64,000 nt of DNA from Asterias amurensis (lineage: Eukaryota; Echinodermata; Asteroidea; Forcipulatida; Asteriidae). The notes beneath the pieces were generated by a model that searched no databases, was not told the DNA's origin, and worked only from the letters and a program-made list of their open reading frames with translations. The stretch is from NCBI RefSeq assembly GCF_032118995.1, contig NC_092649.1, forward strand, positions 26,471,927 to 26,535,926, given 5' to 3'. This document shows positions 1-10,888 of this stretch, piece by piece; the first letter of the stretch is position 1; every line of letters begins with the position of its first letter. The position numbers and the translations under genes were made by a program.

Positions 1-233
1 AACCGAGTGACACTGTCTAAAACTAATATCAATCCGCCCAGAAGATCTCATTCACAAACAAACAGCGCCCTCTAGCGAAAAACAATAAAAATTAATTAAT
101 TAATTAATTTTTTTTTAATTTTTTTTTTTATAGCGCCCTCTAGCGGCGAAAAAAACTATTCGAATATCCGGTTAATTTCGGATAGTTGGCCAGCGGTATC
201 CGAATAACAAAATTTCACTATTCGCCCAGCACT

Positions 234-345
234 GGACACAAGTGTCACCACTGGGTTTCCGAACCCACACTCTGCAGAACAGAAACACCAGAGCTTGAGC
301 ACAGTGCTCTTATCCGCTCGGCCACAACACCCCATGAAGAATGTC
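234..345 (-). mobile_element. tRNA-derived SINE head fragment
   Basis: Read on the minus strand it begins with GGCCGAGCGGATAAGAGCAC, an A-box-like start of a class II tRNA head, followed by the GAACCCACACTCTGC region found in other copies at 29.9, 34.2 and 53.8 kb. Only the head is present. The first 230 bases of the window hold AT-rich tracts, two GCGCCCTCTAGCG motifs and no gene I can support. Confidence 0.65.
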
Positions 346-464
346 GTGTGGGTGGACCATACATATTTCATGACAAACGGTTTCAAAAGCTTTTCACAAC
401 TCAGAAGAGTGACATGACAAGCTTAAAGGTCCTGCTGGCGAGTAAATGACAACAAAAGTTACTT

Positions 465-785
465 AGACACTAACCTTGGGTTTGGTGAGTTGGTCTATTG
501 AAAAGCATTTGCAACCATTCGTTATAAAAGGCATTTGGTTTAAAAAAAAAAAGATGTTCTAAAAGTAGAACACAATGATCCACACGAATATGCCTTGAAA
601 TTGCGTGCCGGAATCTTTCACAACGTATAAGGAAAACCATGCAGTTTTAAGGCACATTTGTCTGGACCATTATCTTCTACTTTTAAAACATCTTTCGAAC
701 AATACATGCCTTTCATAACTAACAGTTTTAAACATTTTCAACGACCGACTCTCCCAATCCAAGGTAACGTGTCATTTAAAGGACA
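465..785. mobile_element. Decayed palindromic TTAA MITE (family B)
   Basis: Diverged relative of the elements at 15965-16346 and 43657-44037. It keeps the paired motifs GATCCACACGAATATGCC and TCTACTTTTAAAACATC in inverted arrangement and ends near a TTTAAAGG junction. It lies just downstream of the six-knuckle gene. Confidence 0.6.
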
Positions 786-863
786 AACTCATGGGCTACT
801 CTTTTCAAAAGCTCAAGTGCAAGCCCTGAATAAGAAAAATGTAGTAATGAGAAGAAAAAAAAC

Positions 864-3800
864 TCACACATGACAGGTTCTCTCCGGGCACTGGCCGGAC
901 AGGTGACCAGGCTGCTGGCAATTGTAGCACTTGCGGTCATCCTCTCCGTCGGCGGCGGAGGGCAATTCCGGGCAGTTGCGCTTCAAATGACCGGGCTGGT
1001 CGCAGTTGTAGCACAACTTCTCTTCCTTGTTATCGGGGCACTCACGGCTGATGTGGCCCTTCTTGCGACAAGTGTAGCACTCAACAATGCGAGCTATTCA
1101 GAAAAAAAATGTAAAATTTTTAGTTCCCTTGTGTTTTATTGATTTTGCTTTCATTTAATTTTTGTTATATTGGAAGTAAAAATACTTTGGTTAAAGTTGC
1201 AACAATTTTTGCAGCTGAAAACTGGACAAAGAACAGCCCTTAGCTTGACTGCGCTTTGTCCTAGTACTTCATTTTTGTAAGGGTGAGACATACATCGTTA
1301 GAAAAGGCAGAGCTGTCGGACTCAGGTTGACATGGTGGAGTAATTCATACGAATTACCTACGGGATCAACACTTACGTTTAGCTGGGTGAGGGCAGTCGC
1401 TTGCATTGTGCCCTTCTTCATCACAGTTGTAGCACTTGTCTGTCAATGAAAATAAATATGTAGGATTATTTGTGAACTACAAACTTTAAGAAGCACTTCA
1501 AAGTTTCCTAACGAATGCTTTTATTTAAATGTGAGTAAAGCACAAAAAGAATGCGGTACTTTTTTGCAATTTACAGGTTATGTCATAGATTGGTTTTTGT
1601 CAAACACACAAGCGCGAGTGTGAAACAAAATTATCTTCCAGTTTCATCAAGTCAATGAGGTTTAGGTTATGTTTTTGTTTTTAGTTTTGCATGCGCAAAG
1701 TTTAGAATGTAATTTTGGCACTGTTCGAATGCGGAGGGTGACGCATTGACACTCACAATACGCAGTGAACAATTTAAAAACTGCAAGTAGATTATAGCTT
1801 TTTATACGACTCTCCCGTTCGAGCAACTGATTGGTGGATTAGCGCGTAATGGAAGATAAAACTGTGTAATTTTCAGCTAAACAAAATGTGTACTTTACAT
1901 TGTACAATGTCAAGCAACAACATCAAAAAACAATCTACATTATAAGATTAGGCTCTACATCCCGTTTTGGGCTAAGCCAAACTTCTTAAGCCACCGTACA
2001 GCATACAGCAGTAGTGGCATACAAGTAATTATGTGTTTAGATACTTACTAGCAGGGCTGGTGCATTCGGCTACAACGTGTCCAATACGGTTACATCTGTA
2101 GCAACGACCTGAACAGAAACAAAAAAATAAATAAACAAATTAGTCCAATTGAGTGAGTGCGTTCACTCCCCACTGTACGTTGCTGGTCAGTGGTCAATCG
2201 AGTGAGTGCGTTCACTCCCCCATGTACGTTGCTGGTCAGTGGTCAATCGAGTGAGTGCGTTCACTCCCCCATGTACGTTGCTGGTCAGTGGTCAATCGAG
2301 TGAGTGCGTTCACTCCCCACTGTACGTTGCTGGTCAGTGGACAATCGAGTGAGTGCGTTCACTCCCCACTGTACGTTGCTGGTCAGTGGTCAATCGAGTG
2401 AGTGCGTTCACTCCCCCATGTACGTTGCTGGTCAGTGGTCAATCGAGTGAGTGCGTTCACTCCCCCATGTACGTTGTTGGTCAGTGGTCAATCGAGTGAG
2501 TGCGTTCACTCCCCCATGTACGTTGCTGGTCAGTGGTCAATCGAGTGAGTGCGTTCACTCCTCCATGTACGCTGCTGGTCAGTTGTAAATCGAGTGAGTG
2601 CGTTCACTCCCCCATGTACGTTGTTGGTCAGTGGTCAATCGAGTGAGTGCGTTCACTCCCCCATGTACGTTGCTGGTCAGTGGTCAATCGAGTGAGTGCG
2701 TTCACTCCCCCATGTACGCTGCTGGTCAGTTGTAAATCGAGTGAGTGCGTTCACTCCCCCATGTACGTTGCTGGTCAGTGGTCAATCGAGTGAGTGCGTT
2801 CACTCCCCCATGTACGTTGCTGGTCAGTTGTCAATCGAGTGAGTGCGTTCACTCCCCCATGTACGTTGCTGGTCAGTGGTCAATCGAGTGAGTGCGTTCA
2901 CTCCCCCATGTACGTTGCTGGTCAGTTGTCAATCGAGTGAGTGCGTTCACTCCCCCATGTACGTTGCTGGTCAGTGGTCAATCGAGTGAGTGCGTTCACT
3001 CCCCCATGTACGTTGCTGGTCAGTGGTCAATCGAGTGAGTGCGTTCACTCCCCCATGTACGCTGCTGGTCAGTGGTCAATCGGGTGAGTGCGTTCACTCC
3101 CCACTGTACGTTGCTGGTCAGTGGTCAATCGAGTGAGTGTGTTCACTCCCCCATGTACGTTGCTGGTCAGTGGTCAATCGAGTGAGTGCGTTCACTCCCC
3201 CATGTACGTTGCTGGTCAGTGGTCAATCGAGTGAGTGCGTTCACTCCCCCATGTACGTTGCTGGACAGTGGTCAATCGAGTGAGTGCGTTCACTCCCCCA
3301 TGTACGTTGCTGGTCAGTGGTCAATCGAGTGAGTGCGTTCACTCCCCCATGTACGTTGCTGGTCAGTGGTCAATCGAGTGAGTGCGTTCACTCCCCCATG
3401 TACGTTGCTGGTCAGTGGTCAATCGAGTGAGTGCGTTCACTCCTCCATGTACGCTGCTGGTCAGTTGTAAATCGAGTGAGTGCGTTCACTCCCCCATGTA
3501 CGTTGTTGGTCAGTGGTCAATCGAGTGAGTGCGTTCACTCCCCCATGTACGTTGCTGGTCAGTGGTCAATCGAGTGAGTGCGTTCACTCCCCCATGTACG
3601 CTGCTGGTCAGTTGTAAATCGAGTGAGTGCGTTCACTCCCCCATGTACGTTGCTGGTCAGTGGTCAATCGAGTGAGTGCGTTCACTCCCCCATGTACGTT
3701 GCTGGTCAGTTGTCAATCGAGTGAGTGCGTTCACTCCCCCATGTACGTTGCTGGTCAGTGGTCAATCGAGTGAGTGCGTTCACTCCCCCATGTACGTTGC

Positions 3801-5415
3801 TGGTCAGTTGTCAATCGAGTGAGTGCGTTCACTCCCCCATGTACGTTGCTGGTCAGTGGTCAATCGAGTGAGTGCGTTCACTCCCCCATGTACGTTGCTG
3901 GTCAGTGGTCAATCGAGTGAGTGCGTTCACTCCCCCATGTACGCTGCTGGTCAGTGGTCAATCGGGTGAGTGCGTTCACTCCCCACTGTACGTTGCTGGT
4001 CAGTGGTCAATCGAGTGAGTGTGTTCACTCCCCCATGTACGTTGCTGGTCAGTGGTCAATCGAGTGAGTGCGTTCACTCCCCCATGTACGTTGCTGGTCA
4101 GTGGTCAATCGAGTGAGTGCGTTCACTCCCCCATGTACGTTGCTGGACAGTGGTCAATCGAGTGAGTGCGTTCACTCCCCCATGTACGTTGCTGGTCAGT
4201 GGTCAATCGAGTGAGTGCGTTCACTCCCCCATGTACGTTGCTGGTCAGTGGTCAATCGAGTGAGTGCGTTCACTCCCCCATGTACGTTGCTGGTCAGTGG
4301 TCAATCGAGTGAGTGCGTTCACTCCCCCATGTACGTTGCTGGTCAGTGGTCAATCGAGTGAGTGCGTTCACTCCCCCATGTACGTTGCTGGTCAGTGGTC
4401 AATCGAGTGAGTGCGTTCACTCCACCATGTACGTTGCTGGTCAGTGGTCAATCGAGTGAGTGCGTTCACTCCCCCATGTACGTTGCTGGTCAGTGGTCAA
4501 TCGAGTGAGTGCGTTCACTCCCCCATGTACGTTGCTGGTCAGTGGTCAATCGAGTGAGTGCGTTCACTCCCCCATGTACGTTGCTGGTCAGTGGTCAATC
4601 GAGTGAGTGCGTTCACTCCCCCATGTACGTTGCTGGTCAGTGGTCAATCGAGTGAGTGCGTTCACTCCCCCATGTACGTTGCTGGTCAGTGGTCAATCGA
4701 GTGAGTGCGTTCACTCCCCCATGTACGCTGTTGGTCAGTGGTCAATCGAGTGAGTGCGTTCACTCCCCCATGTACGCTGCTGGTCAGTGGTCAATCGAGT
4801 GAGTGCGTTCACTCCCCCATGTACGTTGCTGGTCAGTGGTCAATCGAGTGAGTGCGTTCACTCCCCCATGTACGTTGCTGGTCAGTGGTCAATCGAGTGA
4901 GTGTGTTCACTCCCCCATGTACGTTGCTGGTCAGTGGTCAATCGAGTGAGTGCTTTCACTCCCCCATGTACGTTGTTGGTCAGTGGTCAATCGAGTGAGT
5001 GCGTTCACTCCCCCATGTACGTTGTTGGTCAGTGGTCAATCGAGTGAGTGCGTTCACTCCCCCATGTACGTTGCTGGTCAGTGGTCAATCAAGTGAGTGC
5101 GTTCCCTCACTCCCCCATGTACGCTGCTGGTCAGTGGTTAATCACAGATCGACTAAATGTGTGCACTCGAACTTGCACCAAGTTCATTCTAAAAAATGTC
5201 ATGCATGACAAGTCCTTCACAGTTTACTTACTATTGCGAGGGTTGTTGTAGCTCCTGTAGCTCTTCTGGTACCCTCCACCACTGCCACCACCACCACTAC
5301 CCCCACCGCCGGACTGGGAGTCCTCATCTTTGGTTGGGCAATCCCGAGCAAAATGCCCCTTCTTTTTGCAGTTGTAGCACGATAAATCTTTCTTTCCACT
5401 AACTTGATACGACAT
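864..5415 (-). CDS. CNBP-family CCHC zinc-knuckle protein (six knuckles), 178 aa
   Basis: Four coding exons: 5232-5415, 2049-2108, 1377-1439 and 864-1093, total 537 nt. Every donor is GTAAGT and all three introns are phase 1. The protein starts MSYQVSGKK and carries six CX2CX4HX4C knuckles: one near residues 13-26, one on each of the two small exons, and three on the last exon. A Gly/Ser-rich linker (about residues 36-48) lies between knuckles 1 and 2, the place where vertebrate CNBP has its RG-rich linker. Family members bind single-stranded nucleic acid and act in translation and transcription control. ATG at 5415 is preceded by a good acceptor (5451-5453) giving a 35-nt UTR stub. The stop lies inside a GTGTGAGT donor-like string, so the extreme C-terminus could be spliced differently. 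It is probably a paralogue of the next gene, on the same strand 5.5 kb away. Confidence 0.82.
2147..5143. repeat. 49-bp tandem minisatellite, about 61 copies, with 882-bp higher-order repeat
   Basis: The unit is 49 bp, running from AATCGAGTGAGTGCG to TGGTCAGTGGTC, and repeats almost without indels for about 3 kb in the first coding intron of the six-knuckle gene. Variant units recur exactly 882 bp (18 units) apart: CTCC for CCCC at 2562 and 3444, CGGG for CGAG at 3083 and 3965, GTGTG at 3140 and 4022, GGACAG at 3265 and 4147. This shows one block of about 18 units was duplicated in tandem. Each unit contains the inverted repeat GAGTGA-N6-TCACTC. The short ORFs at the right end of the array are read-through of the repeat. 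Confidence 0.97.
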
Positions 5416-6960
5416 CTTCGTTCTGATGTTCTTCAAAAATGCGGTCTGATCTGAGGATGTGAAGTGGAATCTTAAAATAACAACCATCTCGGACACACCA
5501 GATAGAATATTCAATTTGTTTTTGTTAGGCGGAGGGACACAACAAAGAGTTTGTCCTGAATGGGTTATGGGTAGAGGAATAGAGGGCAGACCAGTTAATT
5601 CATTTGCTTATTCAGCAGTGTGTTGGCACTAGCTACTTGGGTTAAGGCATGCCCAGACTAATTACAGGCATCAGATCAGAGACCATTCGCTCCCCCTCCC
5701 CTCCCAAACCCACAGCAATCATAATCGGCCGCTACAAAATCGCCACCTCTCGAGTCCAGTCCAACCCCACCCCCCTCCCCCGACTAAGTCATTGGGTGTA
5801 AAAGTACAACGCATTTATAAAGAAACTAATTAAAAGACGCACGACATAAAATGTGTTGTGTGCCAGATCCAAAAACAAACAAGAAACATCCTCACCGAAA
5901 ACCCTATGTTTAAACAAACATTTTTACACACAACAAGCGAAAAACAAACTCATCATATTCATATATTACCACTAATGTAATATAATACAAAAGCCGCATA
6001 GGGTACAATTTACTTCAATTAACTAAAACAGTAGGTATGCCAATAAAAACAAACAGTTTATATAAAAAAATTAAATAGCTAAAGTTTTTTTTTTTTCAGC
6101 CTTCGAGAGACTCTGCTAGGGTCGAAACGTCAGGCCATTAACTTTTTTTTTTTTTTAATACATAATTGTTTTTTTTAACAATCCTTGAAAACTTGATTTA
6201 CTTAATTATATTTTATGACTTCAATTAAAGTACAAATACTAGGGCAACTTTTACAGGAGTGACTCTGTGTGAGTGGGGGGGGGGGGGGGGCCGTGACGAC
6301 ACTATGATGGCGACTTTTTAAAACAATAACAGGGCGACTTTGTATGTTACTGGGGGCGAGTTGTCTAAATATTACTAAATAAACAGGCCTATCTGTTTGG
6401 GTAAATTCCATGGTTATGGACCATGTATGTAGAAAGACAATTAATTTCCTCCATGTTATGAATGGTTACCGTTTAAACCATTTTTTGAGCAAGGCCTCCC
6501 CATTGTGCATTCACACGTTCAGTAATGCCATGTTTTCAATGTCAGTCAGTGTTTTTTCTCATGATTCATTCATGTCGTGGGGGGTGACTCTCGGACTAAA
6601 AAAAATATAGAAAAAATCGAGCCGTCAAGTCAATACCACGATTTCTTGTTTGGAACAATGTATTTATGCACCATTTCAAAGCACGCCGTTTTTTCACAAA
6701 TAAAAATAACCATGGAAACCACCGACTTTAATTGTTGTTCAAAAAATTGAGGCAAAATATGACAAAAAGCTACATTTCAACCGTACACTTACCTCAATAA
6801 GATTCGCTTTCACAACAAACGCAGCAGATATTTTGGGTGATTTTGCACGTGTTTTGCACACGGCACTCTCGCATAAATAGCGCGTTCCCAAAATTGTACC
6901 GTCGCTTGAAGATGCCATGATGATTTCGAGAAAGAGAAAAAATCCTTCACAACACGACAA
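5416..6960 (-). other. Candidate 5' UTR exons of the six-knuckle gene
   Basis: A pyrimidine-rich acceptor at 5451-5453 leaves a UTR stub at 5416-5450. A strong donor (GTAAGT, 6787-6792) ends an upstream exon at 6793 that may begin near 6960. That exon contains an ATG at 6918 open for 42 codons up to the donor, but splicing to 5450 would terminate it after five more codons, so it is better read as UTR with an upstream ORF. The 5451-6792 interval holds AT-rich DNA, a poly-G run near 6275-6292 and no recognised gene. Joining these two exons is an inference from splice signals only. Confidence 0.4.
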
Positions 6961-9890
6961 CAATGGCGTTCCTCTTCCGAATGCAAAGTTTTCGTTTCTC
7001 CAGACTCCAAATCTGCCCTAATTTGTGTAATTTTACAGCGCATGCTTTTTTAAATACAAAACTCCCCAATGACTTCCTGATCTCAATTATAAAAACCTCT
7101 GGTTGTGGTTTACAGTTGTCTCTCTCAAAGCTTATTATAGCTTAGCAGAAAACAAGTTGAACAATTATCTCCATGATTAGACTAGGCCCCTGTCTTCTCG
7201 GACGGATGTACAAGGCTACATGAAATCAGGCCACAGATCAATAATTGCTTGGCCGTAAAAAGGTTCTTAGTAAAGTTTTACAGCCAAGCACACATTTGCA
7301 GGGAACCATGTTCAGAAAACAATACATTGTGTGGTAATTTGGCTGGTAATCTGTTCTACTAATCAAAGATTTGATGTTTTATGAAGGATGCCATAGATTA
7401 AAGTTGAAACGATTACAAATTCATTTCAAATGTTCATTTTCTAGCTAAGCCACATATTCATTAATATAAACAGCTTAATTGAGCCATTTTCACACTACTT
7501 TAAATAAATCAAGACAACACCATGATCCAGACAAAAACAAAGCGTGGAACTATTCAAATTACTTTGCTGAGTACATTTTCCGAGAAAATACAACAATTTA
7601 TTCAAATCTGTTTTCCATGGGAGGTATTGTTGAAAGTGAAGGGAGCTACCACAACCCAATTTCAAAGAGCTGCTCATCCAGCACAAAAAGTAGCTAAACA
7701 CAGCAAAAGTTATGCTTTCCAGAACAAGGTGAACAGCCAAACTACCATGTCACTTGTTGTGACTGGTATCCTGTTCGGCAAAACTCTTTTGGGCAATATT
7801 ATCTGCTTAAGCCACTCTATAAAATTGGGCCCGGTCACTATACCCCACTGTAATCTTGAACTTTGAATAAGTACACATAAATTTTTCATTCATGACCAAC
7901 TTTTCCAGACTGCATAATAAGTTGACCCATCATCAGTTTCCACTAATTTGCCAAAGACTGCGATTGCGTAAAGACTGAAAAGGCGAGTACAATTGCCAAG
8001 TGAAAACATCCAAGTGGACAAAAAGAATCGATTGTCTAGAAAGCTTTCAAATGAAAGGGTTCCTTGGTTTGACTTGTGACGGCTTATAGATTTCAAAGCA
8101 TTTTAATGAAACAATTTTCCAAAAACAGTGTTACACTTAATAAGAATCACAAACAATAGGCTCATTTACCTCAAATCAGTGGGCAATTCCTGCTCCCAAT
8201 CAACACCCCTAAACTTGTATAAACTTAAATCAACTTCAAAGCCCTTGGAAATCTACAAAGCTCATAGTGTACATAAACTAGATTGATAATGATAAGATTT
8301 CATCCAACAAAATCACCCAAGTGATTACAGAGTATTTCTTAACACACAACCCCACCCTCACACCCCGGAATGCTTTATAACATATCCTATACCTCGACTC
8401 CATCTTAGGTAAAGGCAGTTATGATATAAATCCTCTTTCTTTGGCTGATAGTTTGGCCCTGCAACAAACCACGACAACAATACGCGGAATCCGTTGCAAT
8501 TTGAGACATCAGTACTTTTTAAATTTCTAGCTTCTGTGACCAACACAACACGAACATTACCACCATTTGGCTGCTTCGCCTTCTTCAAATCCTATGACAA
8601 AACAATTTTGCCAATCTTGAAAAAAATATATAACAAATCTAATCTCGTTCCCACATTTTTCACATTAAAAATTTGTTTTCGAATAGTATTGAAAATTCTT
8701 TCATCACTAAGCTAACATTAATCAGATACTTCTAGGGTATTTGAAGGGTTTTCATAATTCAGCATGCAATCAAATATAAAAAAAAAAAACTAAAGCGAAA
8801 AAGGTTTTGTTAAGAGTACAAGAAACAGAGAAGAAAACAAAATTCCCACACCTTAGCAATTGGTCAAGTAAAATTTGTGGAAAAAGACTGGTTAAACTGC
8901 CAGGGGCATGATATTTGGTTATTGAGTACAAGGGCATTAATAACTGCACATAGATATGGTGTAGGCTTTAATCAAATAGTGACTGCCCAATGATTCTAAA
9001 TAAAAGAGAACACAACTACATAAAGTTATTGGGCAAAAAGCTGAATGAAAATACTTGAGGGAATAAAAATAATTGTGAGAAATTGATTTGTCTTTTTAAA
9101 AAGCTCTCAAATGAAAGGATTTCAAACAAATTTGTGGGTTTTTGTTACTTCAAAAAAATCAGACAAAAATAGCAAGAGTATCACGACTGACTGCGTATTA
9201 CTTGCTTTGACTACACAAAATGTATGAAAATTACTGTTTTGTTTACATCCCGCAGTCCTTAAAAACAAATAGGGGAAAACAAAAAAATTTAAATGAAAAT
9301 TTATGATAAGAGTAAACACAAGAAAGAAACGTCTCTCTGGTAATTTGCAAGAGCTATTTTTTTTTTATGATCAACCGACTTTTCAATTAAAACGAACAAA
9401 CTAAAAAAAAAAACTACATTAATCTAATTCTACAAGCATTACAAAAAAAAATGAAACACGTAATAATTTTGCTTCTAACCAGTTAGTTTTGAATAAATTG
9501 TGCTAATTGTTTGTTTTTATGATCAACTGACTTTTCTATTAAAACAAACTCAAAGTGCTACATTTTTTGAATTCTACAAGCATTACAAAAAACTGCACCG
9601 AGTTATATGATTCGACCAATTATTAAGTGTGAATAAATTTCATACAAATATGAATTTCCTACAAACAATTTAATAAAGTGTGCTTCATACACTCTACAGA
9701 TTTTTACACAGATTTTGTAAACGCTCAAAAATGTTTGTCTTGATCCGAAAAACAAACTGAACTTTTGTAAACCATAAGTTCTAAGGTCTTTAACTAACCA
9801 TCGATATCCCCCGTACGATAAAATCCCCACACATGTCCCTCCCCCCCCCCTCCCTCTAATTTGAAAATGTTAAAGAGAAGGCAGCAACGT
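6961..9890. other. Gene-free AT-rich stretch
   Basis: No coding exon is supported here. It contains a copy of the GGGCCC-ended CTGCTTA element (about 7640-7833) and an imperfect direct repeat of about 85 bp (9360-9449 and 9515-9596). It may include 3' UTR of the CNBP gene, whose predicted 3' UTR exon starts at 10032 on the minus strand. Confidence 0.5.
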
Positions 9891-9915
9891 GTTAATCACT
9901 TCTAGTCTTAAGATC

Positions 9916-10032
9916 TTTAATGTTAATGCTGACATGAGTAAACCAGAGTGGTTTCAAGTCAACGGAGGATGCTACTGATGTCTTCAGCCATCTGTTTCAG
10001 AGACACCAACAGTACAACCAGGCCTGTCACAT
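9916..10032 (-). other. Candidate 3' UTR exon of CNBP
   Basis: A strong acceptor (pyrimidine-rich, CTTCTTCAG, 10033-10035) is preceded in the gene by a donor (GTAAGC, 10874-10879) located 9 nt after the CNBP stop codon. This suggests the 3' UTR is spliced. An ATTAAA hexamer on the minus strand at 9916-9921 could be the poly(A) signal. No transcript evidence is available. Confidence 0.4.
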
Positions 10033-10111
10033 CTGAAGAAGGAACAAGAATTTAAAATCGTTACTTCCTGCTCAAAGGCTCGATATCCACAAAGCACTAA
10101 GATTCATCTTA

Positions 10112-10660
10112 AAGGCACTGGACAATGTTTTGGTAATTGGCAAATACCAGTATAGACCGTATTGAATAACCCCTTTTTGCTATTCAAGTCGCCATCTTGT
10201 AGGGCAAACCGTATGCGCGTCTAACCATGTACATCAAAGAAGTACGCAACTCGCTGCGTTCCCGGTTTGATTTCTACGGCACATGCATGCACGCACACCA
10301 ACCAAACGAGCACAAAAGCCATGTTGTAGGGCAAATATTTGAACCGTTGTCACATTCAATACGGTCTATTCTCGCCTGGTGTATCCTAACATATGCATAG
10401 AATAACAAATACATGAAAATCTGGGCTCAATTGGTCATCAAAGTTTCAAGAAAACACACCCCTGTTGCACAATTTTGTGTGCTTTCAGATGCCTGAGAAA
10501 GGCTCATCTTTCTCATATTCAAATTTTTTAGAGAGAATTTACAAAAACTATGTTCTTCATGGGGAATCATTTCTCACAATGTTTCATGCTATCAACAGCT
10601 ATCAGTTGCTGATTTCCAAGTAAGCTTTTATGCTTATATTATGTTTTGAGTGATAAGCCA
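10112..10660 (-). mobile_element. TTAA MITE (family A) split by a TAGACC-ended element
   Basis: Starts with TTAAAGGCACTGGACA and continues after an insertion with family-A interior sequence (GTGTGCTTTCAGATGCC). The insertion, about 10153-10374, has TIRs TAGACCGTATTGAA and TTCAATACGGTCTA and is flanked by TA. The 3' end of the host MITE is decayed. Confidence 0.75.
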
Positions 10661-10888
10661 TTTTGAATATAGTCTAGTACCCTGATGTAGTTAGTCATAA
10701 GTAACCACTTTAATTCAAATTCCTCAGACTATCGAGACAGTTGCTACGTCACATGATTCGGGGCGAGCCTTTGCACCATACACGATTCTGAATGGGTGTG
10801 TATGGCACAATGGTACCAGGGTCTGCTCATCTGGAGGTTGCTATAATAAAAATGATTGCTGATAATGGAAGATGCTTACCGTAAGGCT

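Noticed and set aside
870-1142. Plus-strand hydrophobic ORF of 90 codons
   Set aside because: It is the antisense of the last CNBP-family exon, which has three CCHC knuckles and a proper acceptor on the minus strand.
2147-5143. CRISPR-like array
   Set aside because: The units are continuous identical 49-mers without unique spacers, in an animal intron, so it is a minisatellite.
4999-5251. Overlapping plus-strand ORFs with repeated LPHVRCWSVVN
   Set aside because: These are frames through the 49-bp array plus its edge, in an intron of a gene on the other strand.
6739-6963. Minus-strand ORF starting MASSSDGTILG with a good donor
   Set aside because: The exon is plausible but joining it to the next acceptor (5450) puts the reading frame into a stop after five codons, so it is treated as a UTR exon with an upstream ORF.
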